From Flavobacteriales bacterium TMED123 (GTDB lineage: Bacteria > Bacteroidota > Bacteroidia > Flavobacteriales > BACL11), in the NCBI GenBank assembly GCA_002170165.1, contig NHFY01000091.1:1-45811 (forward strand): a stretch of DNA of 45,811 nt, written 5' to 3'. Both the position numbers and the translations under genes were made by a program. The notes under the pieces are model-generated. The model worked only from the letters and a program-made list of their open reading frames with translations, was not told where the DNA came from and did no database searches. Below, piece by piece: positions 34,951 to 43,953 of the stretch (within the stretch, counting starts at the first letter, position 1; each line of letters starts with the position of its first letter).

Positions 34951-36135
34951 TTAGCTATTGGCTTCTAAAGCCCCAAAGTCAAATATTAGAGTGAAACGCA
35001 AAGTGTTAGCAAGCGGATTGCTTCCGTTAATTGAACTGCTTGCATCAATAAGGTAAGAGAAATCCAATGCAAAAACATTATACTTAACACCTGCTCCCAT
35101 AGTAAAATATTGCCTATCTCCTTTTGTAGGGTGCTCATAAAAATACCCCGCACGAATGGCAAATTGCTCAGCATACCAATATTCCATACCTAAAGAATAG
35201 TTGATTTCACGAAATTCTTCTTTTGATCCTAATGGTGCATCCCAAAAAGATTGAAACACCCCATTTACAACAGAAACATCAGGATTCATACCGCCACTAA
35301 TTTCTCCATCATCATTATATTTTGGAGGAGTAGGTACTAATAGTTTATTCAGATTAAACTCTAAACTTAAACTATTGTAATCATCAAAATTGGTGCCAAT
35401 GGAAGATCCAAACCGCATATTTATCGGAATAAAATCTCTTACTGCTGTTTCGGTATAAGATATTTTATTTCCCAAGTTGGAAATATTTAGCCCCAAAGCC
35501 CAATCAAAATCTTGCTTTGCAATTCTTACTTCCTTATTAAAGTAACTAGAAATATCAGCTGCAATAGATTGTCCAGCATGTGTTCCTAAGCCTCCTTGAA
35601 GTGTTTGCCCTCCTGTTAAATCAGAATAAATATATCGAGTGGAAATAGCAATTGAGAACTGTTCAGATAATTTTCGCGCATAGGCCAATGAAATTGCTAG
35701 CTCATTCGGTTTATATTGCCCTATCACATTACTATTTACGTCGGTAAAAGTGATATCTCCTAATGAAAAATACCTAAGCGACATTCCAATGGTTTCATTA
35801 TCATTTCTTTTCAAATAGCCTGAAAGGTAGGAAAGGGATATATCGGGAACTAATGATCTGAGCCATGGCACATAGTTAATAGCAAAACCCATATCATCCT
35901 CAACAAAAGCATATTTAGCAGGATTCCAATGCATGGAATTTGCATCTGGACTAGACGCTACACCAACATCTCCCATACCACCACTTCTAGAATCTGGACC
36001 AATAATAAGAAAAGGAACAGAAGTAGTAATGGTGTTTAACTCAAGCGGCGGTTCAATATTGTCATCCACTGAAGATTGTGCTTTAGATTGCAAACAAACT
36101 GTAAATGCAAATACTATCAGAAAAAACTTTTTCAT
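34951..36135 (-). CDS. porV: Type IX secretion outer-membrane protein PorV
   Basis: A 394-residue FadL-like outer-membrane barrel (also called LptO) that, in studied species, carries T9SS cargo from the Sov/SprA channel to the surface peptidase PorU. It has a signal peptide (ending SKAQ) and the family opening FLIIGPDSRSGGMGDVGVAS, where the conserved GPDSR is followed by NSMHWNPAKYAF. The rest is a series of amphipathic beta-strands. It lies directly downstream of porU, the usual gene order, separated by 60 bp that contain a possible -7 box, so it may have both the porU transcript and its own promoter. Confidence 0.95.
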   Translation of the reverse strand: MKKFFLIVFAFTVCLQSKAQSSVDDNIEPPLELNTITTSVPFLIIGPDSRSGGMGDVGVASSPDANSMHWNPAKYAFVEDDMGFAINYVPWLRSLVPDISLSYLSGYLKRNDNETIGMSLRYFSLGDITFTDVNSNVIGQYKPNELAISLAYARKLSEQFSIAISTRYIYSDLTGGQTLQGGLGTHAGQSIAADISSYFNKEVRIAKQDFDWALGLNISNLGNKISYTETAVRDFIPINMRFGSSIGTNFDDYNSLSLEFNLNKLLVPTPPKYNDDGEISGGMNPDVSVVNGVFQSFWDAPLGSKEEFREINYSLGMEYWYAEQFAIRAGYFYEHPTKGDRQYFTMGAGVKYNVFALDFSYLIDASSSINGSNPLANTLRFTLIFDFGALEANS

Positions 36136-36157
36136 GCTTAAAATTATTTTTGGGTTG

Positions 36158-36165
36158 CAAATATA
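36158..36165 (-). promoter_or_regulatory. Possible -7 box of porV
   Basis: TATATTTG on the minus strand in the porU-porV gap, 22 bp before the porV ATG. No -33 element at normal distance. Confidence 0.4.
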
Positions 36166-36195
36166 TTCTTTTTATTGAGGGCTATAACGCATTTA

Positions 36196-39100
36196 TTATC
36201 TTAATATTATTAGTTTCTCCGCTTTAGTTTGAGAACTGCCATCTTCAGCAGTTACATTAAAGCGATAAATATAAATACCTGCTTCTAATTGCGCACCAGA
36301 ATTTGTCGTGCCATTCCAATTTATTGGTCCTACTCTATAACCATCATCAAATCTGTTTTCTTTAATGGATGCTACCACTTTTCCAGATAAATCAAAGATT
36401 TGCAATTGAATAGCTAGCAAGTCTCCCGCTCTATTGTGCTCAAAATAAAACCCCGTGCTACCATAAAAAGGATTCGGATAGTTAATCAGCTCTGAAAGAG
36501 AAAACTCATTGGCATCTGAAACATAAAAATCAATCTTTTTCTCTGATGAGTTATTGAATACATCCCAAACTTTTAAGCTTAAAGTATGATGCCCTTTGGC
36601 TAAATCATAAAAAGGATAAGTAACTTTACCACTTTGGTAACTATCGGTATCGGCACTATAATAATCGTTTAAACTAATGGACTGATTGGTCTGTTCATCT
36701 AGTATAGCAACAATATCGTGCCCTATACCATTACCTACTGTATTAATACCACTAAAGTCGCTAAGCAGTGCAAAAAGGAGAGGATTCTCATTGGTCATTC
36801 CGCCAGTGATAAATTTCTCATTATTTATAAAAAGTTCAATGTCCGGACCTTCATTATCTGCTAAAATATTGGTAGCAGTACCACCAATAATAAAACTTTC
36901 ATCATAGCCACTTGCATCCATTAAGCTATCATTTGATACGGCATAATAGGAAATTCGGCCGCTTCCAAAATTATAAGCAATATCTTTTGGTACAACAAAT
37001 GAAAAAGAGAACACCCCATTTTCAACAGTTGCTTTTCCTTTATATAAGATGTTGTTTTGACTCTTATAAGGCATTGGAGAAGAGGACTCTTGTCCTAATG
37101 TGGTTAGTGTTTCTGCTTTATCATAAACAGTTGGAAAAACCAATCCATTAAAATTACTCAGCAGATTACCATTTTCATCCTCAATTTTCCCTGATACACT
37201 TACTTCTCCCAAAGCAGAAATGGTGTCGGATATTGCTGTGGTACTTATAGAAAAATCTGGGTAAGATAAACAAAGGGCAGGATCGCCTAATAATGTGAAA
37301 TTTCTGTTGTTGAGGTTTGTTCCACTATTTACTTTTGTTTGTCGAAACAAATCCCCTAATCTGGGCAATTGACCATTATCTTTTTCAAATAATACTTTGG
37401 TAAACTGTTTGTTTAATTCGTAATTTAGGCTTGCATAAACCAGGCGAGTTGTAGAAAGCAATCCAATAGCACCCCCCTCTTTATTTAAAAATGTGTATTC
37501 ACCTGCAGACAATCTTTCAGGATCATCAAAACGAGAAAACTCACAAGTAGCCGTTACAAAAAGCGGTAAATTATTAATATTATCCCATGTGTTGATTTGA
37601 TCAACTTCCAAAATACGTTCCTTTGTCCAGCCCAACTCTCCCCCATGCCCTGAATAATTGATAAGTAGTGTGCCTTTCTGAATAGCTTCTGTAATGGCTT
37701 GTTGTGCATCAGGACACCTTGGTCCTCCTGGAGTGGACTCTTGAGTATAAGCATCCAAATATATCTTCTGTAAATTAATATTGTCATACTTATTGTCAAT
37801 GATATTTGCCAAACTATCAGCTTGCACCATATGCGTATTTCCATCATTTGCATCACCATCATCTGCAATAAAAGTAATTCTGTTTCGCCAATCCCCTTTT
37901 GCTAGCGTTCCGTTGTAATGCTTTACTTTCTGCACCATATCATTGGCTTCCGACAGGCTTTGTACAGGAAATCGCCCAATACCAATATCTACTAAATCAT
38001 TGATAAACTTACCTTCTTTATCATCTAATAAGCCAAAATAATCATCTGTTACATAACTTTGTGTAGGCGAAACCGAATTATTAGATTGATAAGAAGGAAC
38101 AAAATTGCTATTGTTGGAAACTCTATTTAAGGGGTCGTATGAAGCATCACCAATAAGCAAAAGATATCTCAATTGGCTATTTGGTTTTTTGTACAAATAG
38201 CGAATAAAATCTCTTATGGCAGTAATGTCTTGAGCAGCAGAGGAAAATTCATTGTAAATTTGTTGAGGACTCACTACAATTGTGCGAATACCATCTTTTT
38301 GCTCATGAAAAGTAGCCAATTCGTTTGCAGCTGAGAAAAAGTCAGGATGAGATACAATAACATACTCCACCTCAGCTCCAAATCCATGCAAATCCTGATT
38401 GGCTATTTTTCCAATTAATTCTGCTGAAAAATAGCTGTTTCCAGTAAAAGCCAAATATTCCTTCAATGAATCTGCTGCTGCAACAAAAGTGCTTTGATTG
38501 GAATTGTAAATAACATCTAGTGCTGTAACTTTAACTGGGGTACTTACATCCCAAACTTTCAGATTAGAAGAAGTATTCGATATTACAAATTTTGCATTCA
38601 CGCTATCTCCAACTGATTCTGTATCCCTAAAAAGCATTTGATTGTAGTTCATTTTCAACTGCCTTCTAGTATTGAGCTCAATATAATTAAGCCATCCAAC
38701 AGAAGAGCTCTGTGAGGGATTGTATGTTATTTCAATATTTAAATTTGATGACCCAGAAAATGTTGTGGATGTGGAAGAAAGCTTTGCATAATCTGCTGTA
38801 TAATGCGGATCTGCTTGAGCAACTGAAATGGACTGGATGTTATTAGAATTTGCTTTCAGAGTAAACGAACTAGATGAAAAAGAACGGGCTGCTACTGCAG
38901 TTTTAATGTATACTGGAGTAGATTGCACCAAATTTGGAAAAGAAAAATTAAAAGTATATTTGTTTACTAAATCAAACTTTTCGCCGTACCATTGTGCTCC
39001 AGATTTGATAAGATTCTCCAAATCCTCTTCGTGAAAAGCGAAATCATCAAACGCATTTACTACTAAATTAAAATTTGTTTCGTTTTGGGGTTGAATTCTT

Positions 39101-39555
39101 TTACCTCCGCTGCCTAAATCTGTAGTGATAAAATAATAAGTTTTTCGGCTGAATAAATTTTTCTGATGATGAAATCTACCATCACTTTCATTGTAGCTCC
39201 ATCTATCAGGAGATTGTCCATAAAATAACACATAATCGTTACTTTCAAATATACCATTAGCATTATTATCTACAACTAAAATGGCATTTTCTTGCAAATC
39301 CTCATACCTGAAATCGCTATTTAGATGAGCTAACATACCACCTCCATTACCAAAAATACGAATATTTGAACAAGATAAATTGCTTATATTTACCCCTAAT
39401 GCTGATAAATTGGAATACGATAGTTTGTATACACCATCTTGCTGAACAGCTATTTTATACCAATTTCCAGCAGCCAGGACTGATGCCGATTTTTTTGCTC
39501 CCTTACTAGATATAGCGAAAAGCAAAAATAGAATAGGAAAAAGAAGGTTTTTCAT
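36196..39555 (-). CDS. porU: Type IX secretion C-terminal signal peptidase PorU (family C25)
   Basis: A 1119-residue surface cysteine peptidase. In studied systems PorU removes the C-terminal domain of T9SS cargo and joins many cargoes to anionic LPS. A signal peptide (1-19) precedes a beta-rich N-terminal region (20-400), then the gingipain-like C25 domain (about 400-800) with catalytic histidine H637 (NYSGHGGELGW) and cysteine C671 (TATCEFSRFDDPERL). An immunoglobulin-like region follows, and PorU's own C-terminal domain (NYPNPFYGSTGF ... QIFDLSGKVV ... GIYIYRF) closes the protein. It is upstream of porV and divergent from the sprF-like-gldJ genes. Confidence 0.97.
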   Translation of the reverse strand: MKNLLFPILFLLFAISSKGAKKSASVLAAGNWYKIAVQQDGVYKLSYSNLSALGVNISNLSCSNIRIFGNGGGMLAHLNSDFRYEDLQENAILVVDNNANGIFESNDYVLFYGQSPDRWSYNESDGRFHHQKNLFSRKTYYFITTDLGSGGKRIQPQNETNFNLVVNAFDDFAFHEEDLENLIKSGAQWYGEKFDLVNKYTFNFSFPNLVQSTPVYIKTAVAARSFSSSSFTLKANSNNIQSISVAQADPHYTADYAKLSSTSTTFSGSSNLNIEITYNPSQSSSVGWLNYIELNTRRQLKMNYNQMLFRDTESVGDSVNAKFVISNTSSNLKVWDVSTPVKVTALDVIYNSNQSTFVAAADSLKEYLAFTGNSYFSAELIGKIANQDLHGFGAEVEYVIVSHPDFFSAANELATFHEQKDGIRTIVVSPQQIYNEFSSAAQDITAIRDFIRYLYKKPNSQLRYLLLIGDASYDPLNRVSNNSNFVPSYQSNNSVSPTQSYVTDDYFGLLDDKEGKFINDLVDIGIGRFPVQSLSEANDMVQKVKHYNGTLAKGDWRNRITFIADDGDANDGNTHMVQADSLANIIDNKYDNINLQKIYLDAYTQESTPGGPRCPDAQQAITEAIQKGTLLINYSGHGGELGWTKERILEVDQINTWDNINNLPLFVTATCEFSRFDDPERLSAGEYTFLNKEGGAIGLLSTTRLVYASLNYELNKQFTKVLFEKDNGQLPRLGDLFRQTKVNSGTNLNNRNFTLLGDPALCLSYPDFSISTTAISDTISALGEVSVSGKIEDENGNLLSNFNGLVFPTVYDKAETLTTLGQESSSPMPYKSQNNILYKGKATVENGVFSFSFVVPKDIAYNFGSGRISYYAVSNDSLMDASGYDESFIIGGTATNILADNEGPDIELFINNEKFITGGMTNENPLLFALLSDFSGINTVGNGIGHDIVAILDEQTNQSISLNDYYSADTDSYQSGKVTYPFYDLAKGHHTLSLKVWDVFNNSSEKKIDFYVSDANEFSLSELINYPNPFYGSTGFYFEHNRAGDLLAIQLQIFDLSGKVVASIKENRFDDGYRVGPINWNGTTNSGAQLEAGIYIYRFNVTAEDGSSQTKAEKLIILR

Positions 39556-39560
39556 CTATG

Positions 39561-39568
39561 CAAATTTA
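39561..39568 (-). promoter_or_regulatory. -7 box of porU, apparently leaderless
   Basis: TAAATTTG on the minus strand, separated from the porU ATG by only 5 nt, so transcription should start at or next to the start codon. No clear -33. Confidence 0.5.
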
Positions 39569-39685
39569 ATATTTAATACAAATCTTGCTACATTTAATCC
39601 AATTAAACTAATTTATTAACGAACATTTGCTGATATTTATTACTTCAAATTTCTACTCATAAAATTCAGATAAAAAGAAAATTTA

Positions 39686-39693
39686 TATCTTTG
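39686..39693 (+). promoter_or_regulatory. -7 box of the sprF-like-gldJ unit
   Basis: TATCTTTG matches TAnnTTTG, 41 bp before the ATG at 39735. With the porU box at 39561-39568 it makes a divergent promoter region of 179 bp. Confidence 0.5.
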
Positions 39694-39734
39694 TAAAATT
39701 GAAATTCCGAACGATTGAATAAAAACAAAGGAAA

Positions 39735-40724
39735 ATGACGAAAAAAATTATGAAATTTCTAGCAGCAATTTTGCTATGTTTCCTATTTGTAGGCTCGGCT
39801 AAAGCACAAGATCCTGCATTTAGTCAGTTTTACGCTAATCCTCTTTATTTGAATCCAGCTTTTGCTGGCGCTTCTGCTGGAGGATGTCCAAGAGCAACTC
39901 TAAATTATAGAGATCAATGGCCTGGAATTGGAAGAACTTATGTTACTTTTAGTGCTTCTTACGACCAGCATGTAAATGCAATTGGGGGAGGACTAGGGAT
40001 TATAGTGGCTAAAGATAGAAGTGGAGCAGGAAATTTAAATACTACACATGCGTCTCTTTTGTATTCTTATCATTTGGAAGTAAGTAGAAAATTCTCTGTT
40101 AAAGCTGGTTTTGAGGCTTCTTACCGCATGATAAATCTTGATTGGGAAGGTTTGACTTTTGGTGATATGATTGATCCAAAATATGGATTTATTTATCCCA
40201 CAAACGAAGATATTGTAAATAATCCAACAGCTGTTAATTTTCCTGATTTTTCTGCTGGATTTATAGGTTATTCCGAGAATTTATTTTTTGGTTTTGCTGC
40301 TCATCATTTAACCCAACCTAATCAAGGTTTTATAAGTGAGAGTCAATTACCAACTAAATTAACTGCTCATATTGGCGGTAATATTCCCCTAAGCAGGTAC
40401 AAAAACTCGATTACTACTATTTCTCCAAACTTCCTCTACCAAAAACAACAGGATTTCCAACAGTTCAATTATGGAATGTATGTAAATAGAGGGCCAATTG
40501 TTGGAGGGCTTTGGGCAAGACATAGCATTAAAAATGTGGATTCATTCATCTTAATGGTAGGACTAATCCAAGATGCTTTCAAATTTGGCTATAGTTATGA
40601 TATCACATTAAGTAATTTAAAAAATAGTAATACTTTGGGTGCACACGAAATTTCCTTTACACTATTTATGCCATGCAAAAGTAGAAGTAAATCGTTCAAT
40701 ACAATAAGTTGTCCATCCTTTTAG
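39735..40724 (+). CDS. PorP/SprF-family type IX secretion membrane protein
   Basis: A 329-residue outer-membrane protein of the PorP/SprF family. SprF is needed to secrete the adhesin SprB and other family members have paired cargoes or structural roles with PorK/GldK. Signal peptide ends in SAKA, and the hallmark DPAFSQFYANPLYLNPAFAG begins the mature protein. The C-terminus MPCKSRSKSFNTISCPSF carries the family CPSF ending. It lies 33 bp before gldJ. Family members are numerous per genome, so I do not give a specific symbol. Confidence 0.9.
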   Translation: MTKKIMKFLAAILLCFLFVGSAKAQDPAFSQFYANPLYLNPAFAGASAGGCPRATLNYRDQWPGIGRTYVTFSASYDQHVNAIGGGLGIIVAKDRSGAGNLNTTHASLLYSYHLEVSRKFSVKAGFEASYRMINLDWEGLTFGDMIDPKYGFIYPTNEDIVNNPTAVNFPDFSAGFIGYSENLFFGFAAHHLTQPNQGFISESQLPTKLTAHIGGNIPLSRYKNSITTISPNFLYQKQQDFQQFNYGMYVNRGPIVGGLWARHSIKNVDSFILMVGLIQDAFKFGYSYDITLSNLKNSNTLGAHEISFTLFMPCKSRSKSFNTISCPSF

Positions 40725-40757
40725 TTATTAATATCATCTTAAAAAAACAATAGAAAA

Positions 40758-42392
40758 ATGATAAAAACTAGCAAATTAATATTAGTAGTGAGCTGTCTGT
40801 TTATACTAGGAGCGTGTTCTAGTGGCGGAAACAAATCTTCCAACTCAAAAAGTTCAGCTACCACAGGTTGGGATTACAATAATTCCAAAAATGGCGGATT
40901 TGAAACCAATATAAAATACAAAGAGCAGGCAACAGGCCCTGGTTTAATGTTCGTTGAAGGTGGTTCTTTTACTATGGGTAGAACTGAACAAGATGTGTTT
41001 GCAGACTGGAATAATGTGCCGAAAACGGTTACGGTTTCTTCATTTTACATGGATGAAACTGAGGTCAGGAATGTTGATTATTTAGAATATCTCTATTGGA
41101 TAAAAAGAGTATATGGACAATCTTACCCTGAGGTATATAAAAAAGCCCTTCCAGACACCCTTGTTTGGAGAGATAAATTAGGCTATAATGAGCCTTATGT
41201 AGAATCTTATTTACGACATCCCGCCTATAGAAATTACCCTGTTGTAGGAGTAAGTTGGGTACAAGCTAATGATTTTTGCGTTTGGCGTACAGATAGGGTA
41301 AATGAAAGAATTTTAATTGATGAAGGTATCTTGAAAGAAGATAATGAGCAAATTGATGAGAACTCATTCAATACTGACGCTTATCTTTCAGGACAATATG
41401 AAGGTATTGTAAAAAGAAATCTGAAAAATTTAAACCCAACATTAGGAGAGGAAACAAGGTTGGTAAGAATGGAAGATGGAATTTTATTACCAAGATATAG
41501 GCTACCAACTGAGGCAGAATGGGAGTTTGCTGCACTTGGATATGTGGGTAATACTGAAATGGAAAACACAGATGAGAGAAAATTATATCCTTGGAATGGC
41601 TCTTCTGTTAGAAATGGAGATAAAAAGAATCAAGGAGAAATTTTGGCAAACTTCAAAAAAGGAAGAGGGGACAATATGGGTGTTGCTGGGAATTTGAATG
41701 ATAATGCAGACATTACTGCTCCCGTGCGTTCTTATTGGCCAAACGACTATGGCTTGTATTGCATGTCAGGAAATGTTTCTGAATGGGTAATGGATGTTTA
41801 TCGTCCTGTTATTGAACAAACTACAACTACAGACCACCGTCCTTTTAGAGGTAATGTGTTCAAAACACAAAAAAGAGATGAGGATGGATTTATTGAAGAA
41901 AAAGACAGTTTAGGAAGAATAACAATGGCTGATGTAAATGTAGATGATAATGTGTATAGAAGAAATTATAAAAAATCGGACAACATTAACTATATGGATG
42001 GAGATATCGAATCTCAGATGGGAATTGATTGGAATAATTTCATAAATGAGCAATCATCTGTTGATACAGCAAGTGTGAAGATTGACAAATGGAATCAGTC
42101 TGCAAAAAAATACAAAGACAACAGAACTGGAAACTCTAGCGAGATGTACGATTATGGAAATACTACTTTAGTTACCGATAGAACAAGGGTTTATAAAGGT
42201 GGGTCTTGGAAAGATAGAGCGTATTGGCTAGTTCCTGGATCAAGAAGGTATCTTGATCAAGATCAAGCTACTGATGCTATTGGCTTTAGGTGTGCTATGG
42301 ACAGAATGGGTGCTCCTTCAAGTGATTTGAAAGAAAACCAAAGAAGAGGAACAGATTATAGTCAAAAGAAAATGGGAAGTAATAGAAGATAA
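40758..42392 (+). CDS. gldJ: Gliding motility lipoprotein GldJ
   Basis: A 544-residue lipoprotein (lipobox LGACSS, Cys20) with a SUMF1/FGE-sulfatase-like domain (about 55-525). GldJ is needed for gliding and, through GldK stability, for T9SS in Flavobacterium johnsoniae. It is identified as GldJ rather than its paralogue GldK by length, the opening TGWDYNNSKNGGF, GLMFVEGGSFTMG, the insert near 380-450, and the end VYKGGSWKDRAYW and GFRCAMDRMG. Neighbourhood supports it: in F. johnsoniae gldJ lies beside porU and porV, to my knowledge. gldKLMN are not in the window. The FGE catalytic cysteine pair is not apparent, consistent with a structural role. Confidence 0.92.
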   Translation: MIKTSKLILVVSCLFILGACSSGGNKSSNSKSSATTGWDYNNSKNGGFETNIKYKEQATGPGLMFVEGGSFTMGRTEQDVFADWNNVPKTVTVSSFYMDETEVRNVDYLEYLYWIKRVYGQSYPEVYKKALPDTLVWRDKLGYNEPYVESYLRHPAYRNYPVVGVSWVQANDFCVWRTDRVNERILIDEGILKEDNEQIDENSFNTDAYLSGQYEGIVKRNLKNLNPTLGEETRLVRMEDGILLPRYRLPTEAEWEFAALGYVGNTEMENTDERKLYPWNGSSVRNGDKKNQGEILANFKKGRGDNMGVAGNLNDNADITAPVRSYWPNDYGLYCMSGNVSEWVMDVYRPVIEQTTTTDHRPFRGNVFKTQKRDEDGFIEEKDSLGRITMADVNVDDNVYRRNYKKSDNINYMDGDIESQMGIDWNNFINEQSSVDTASVKIDKWNQSAKKYKDNRTGNSSEMYDYGNTTLVTDRTRVYKGGSWKDRAYWLVPGSRRYLDQDQATDAIGFRCAMDRMGAPSSDLKENQRRGTDYSQKKMGSNRR

Positions 42393-42410
42393 ATTCATGT
42401 TAAGATATTA

Positions 42411-42438
42411 AAAAAAGCCGAGCATGCTCGGCTTTTTT
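42411..42438 (+). terminator. Terminator after gldJ
   Basis: A perfect palindrome: AAAAAAGCCGAGC meeting GCTCGGCTTTTTT around the central AT. It is symmetric and could act on either strand. Its T-run leads directly into the -7 box of murF at 42441. Confidence 0.85.
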
Positions 42439-42440
42439 TA

Positions 42441-42448
42441 TACTTTTG
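42441..42448 (+). promoter_or_regulatory. -7 box of murF, apparently leaderless
   Basis: TACTTTTG ends 5 nt before the ATG at 42454, so the transcript should begin at or beside the start codon. The position of a -33 element would fall inside the terminator stem and none is seen. Confidence 0.5.
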
Positions 42449-42453
42449 AGCAA

Positions 42454-43710
42454 ATGAATATAGAAAAGTTATATAATCTTTTTAAGCAATATCCAAACAT
42501 TTGTACGGATAGTAGAAAAATCAAAAAAGCAAGTATCTTTTTTGCTCTGAAAGGAGAAAATTTTAACGGAAATGAATTTGCAGGAAAAGCTATAGATGAA
42601 GGTTGTGCTTTTGCTGTAATAGATGAGAAACAATATGCTGTTAATAAAAAATGTATATTAGTAAATGATGTCCTCAGCACATTACAAGAACTCGCAAAAC
42701 ACCACAGGAATCAACTCAAAATACCTATAATAGGTATTACAGGTAGTAATGGGAAAACCACCTCAAAAGAACTTATTAATGCGGTTTTAAACACCGAAAA
42801 AAAATGTTATGCTACCAAGGGAAATTTGAATAACCATATTGGAGTCCCTTTAAGTGTATTAGAAATCAATTTTAAAGATGAAATCGCAATAATTGAGATG
42901 GGAGCAAATCATATCGATGAAATTGCTGCTCTTTGCGAGATTGCAAGACCAGACTTTGGTATTATTACCAATATCGGAAAAGCACATCTAGAAGGTTTTG
43001 GCAGTGTTGGTGGTGTTAAAAAAGCAAAATCTGAATTGTACCAGTTTATCGCAAAGACTAATGGAAAGATTTTTGTGAATAATGAGGATAACGTATTGCT
43101 TGAGTTAGCAGCAAATATTAAGAAAGCTACTTATGGAAAGAGTGGAGATTATACAGGAACAATTACTTCAGAGACACCTTTTATTAGCCTGCAATTTGGA
43201 GAACATCTTATAGACAGCAACTTAATTGGCAATTATCAGTTTTCTAATATAATGCTTGCAATAGCTATTGGGAAATATTTTAGAATTTCTGATTATAACA
43301 TCAAACAGTCCATTAATAATTACACGCCCAAAAATAACCGCTCTCAAATTATTAAAACGGAAAAGAATACATTAATTTTAGACGCTTATAATGCCAATCC
43401 AGCAAGTATGAATGCTATGCTCACTGCTTTTGCAAAGCAAGAGTACAACAACAAGCTTTGTATCTTAGGAGATATGTTAGAGCTTGGTGAATTTTCTGCA
43501 AAAGAACACAAATCAATTATACAGTTAACACACAAATTAGTTCTAGAAAGTATTTTTATAGGTAATGAATTCTTAAATGTAGAAGAAAGTGCATTTAAAA
43601 ACACAGATGAATTTTCAGAAATTTTAAAGAAAAATCCTATAAAAAATAGAACTGTCTTGTTAAAAGGTTCTAGAGGGATTGCGATTGAGAAATTGATTAA
43701 ATTTCTTTAA
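42454..43710 (+). CDS. murF: UDP-N-acetylmuramoyl-tripeptide:D-alanyl-D-alanine ligase
   Basis: Adds D-Ala-D-Ala to the UDP-MurNAc-tripeptide, the last cytoplasmic step of peptidoglycan precursor assembly. The 418-residue protein has the N-terminal domain with TDSRKIKKASIFFALKGENF, the ATP loop GITGSNGKTT (94-103), ATKGNLNNHIGVPLSVL, EMGANHIDEI and ITNIGKAHLEGFG, and the C-terminal DAYNANPASM. An ATG ten codons upstream is in frame but lies inside the terminator palindrome, so it cannot be the normal start. The gene runs to a stop that overlaps a convergent, frame-broken small reading frame. Confidence 0.96.
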   Translation: MNIEKLYNLFKQYPNICTDSRKIKKASIFFALKGENFNGNEFAGKAIDEGCAFAVIDEKQYAVNKKCILVNDVLSTLQELAKHHRNQLKIPIIGITGSNGKTTSKELINAVLNTEKKCYATKGNLNNHIGVPLSVLEINFKDEIAIIEMGANHIDEIAALCEIARPDFGIITNIGKAHLEGFGSVGGVKKAKSELYQFIAKTNGKIFVNNEDNVLLELAANIKKATYGKSGDYTGTITSETPFISLQFGEHLIDSNLIGNYQFSNIMLAIAIGKYFRISDYNIKQSINNYTPKNNRSQIIKTEKNTLILDAYNANPASMNAMLTAFAKQEYNNKLCILGDMLELGEFSAKEHKSIIQLTHKLVLESIFIGNEFLNVEESAFKNTDEFSEILKKNPIKNRTVLLKGSRGIAIEKLIKFL

Positions 43711-43953
43711 TCAATCAACTCATCCTGTATGGATAACCTTAATGCAACATCACAAAGAACAATTTCCATACTATCTGATGTAAGATTATATGAGTCAGTA
43801 AATGTATTTGTGCTAAAAAGATCTACAGGCTGTCTACTTGAAACATGATAACTTCGAATTCCTTCAATTTGAGAAATCACAACATATTGTACCCAAGCAG
43901 AATCACATAACAAGTTCTCAACTTGATAAGTTCCATCTGCATCCCAAAAACAT
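43707..43953 (-). pseudogene. Possible frame-broken gene at the end of the polysaccharide-export operon
   Basis: An ATG at 43951-43953 overlaps the wzz-like stop as TAATG, the same junction that joins the two upstream genes. Its frame stops after 11 codons, but the neighbouring frame is open for 81 codons from the wzz stop codon to a TAA at 43707-43709. One T fewer in the T5 run (plus-strand A-run 43946-43950) would join them into an 82-residue protein starting MFWDADGTYQVENLLCDSAW. It has no known domain to me; the middle is hydrophilic. Decay, sequence error or chance remain possible. Confidence 0.4.

Noticed and set aside
40758-42392. The SUMF1-domain lipoprotein being GldK/PorK
   Set aside because: An SprF/PorP gene upstream would suit GldK, but the length, N-terminal segment and the neighbouring porU/porV and murF fit GldJ better, and no gldL follows.
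39735-42392. A mobile island carrying the T9SS genes
   Set aside because: No integrase, transposase or attachment repeat; base composition matches the neighbours and the genes are core functions in this phylum.
42424-42453. An earlier in-frame ATG for murF at 42424
   Set aside because: It is inside the terminator palindrome and would precede the promoter box; the protein from 42454 matches the MurF N-terminus.
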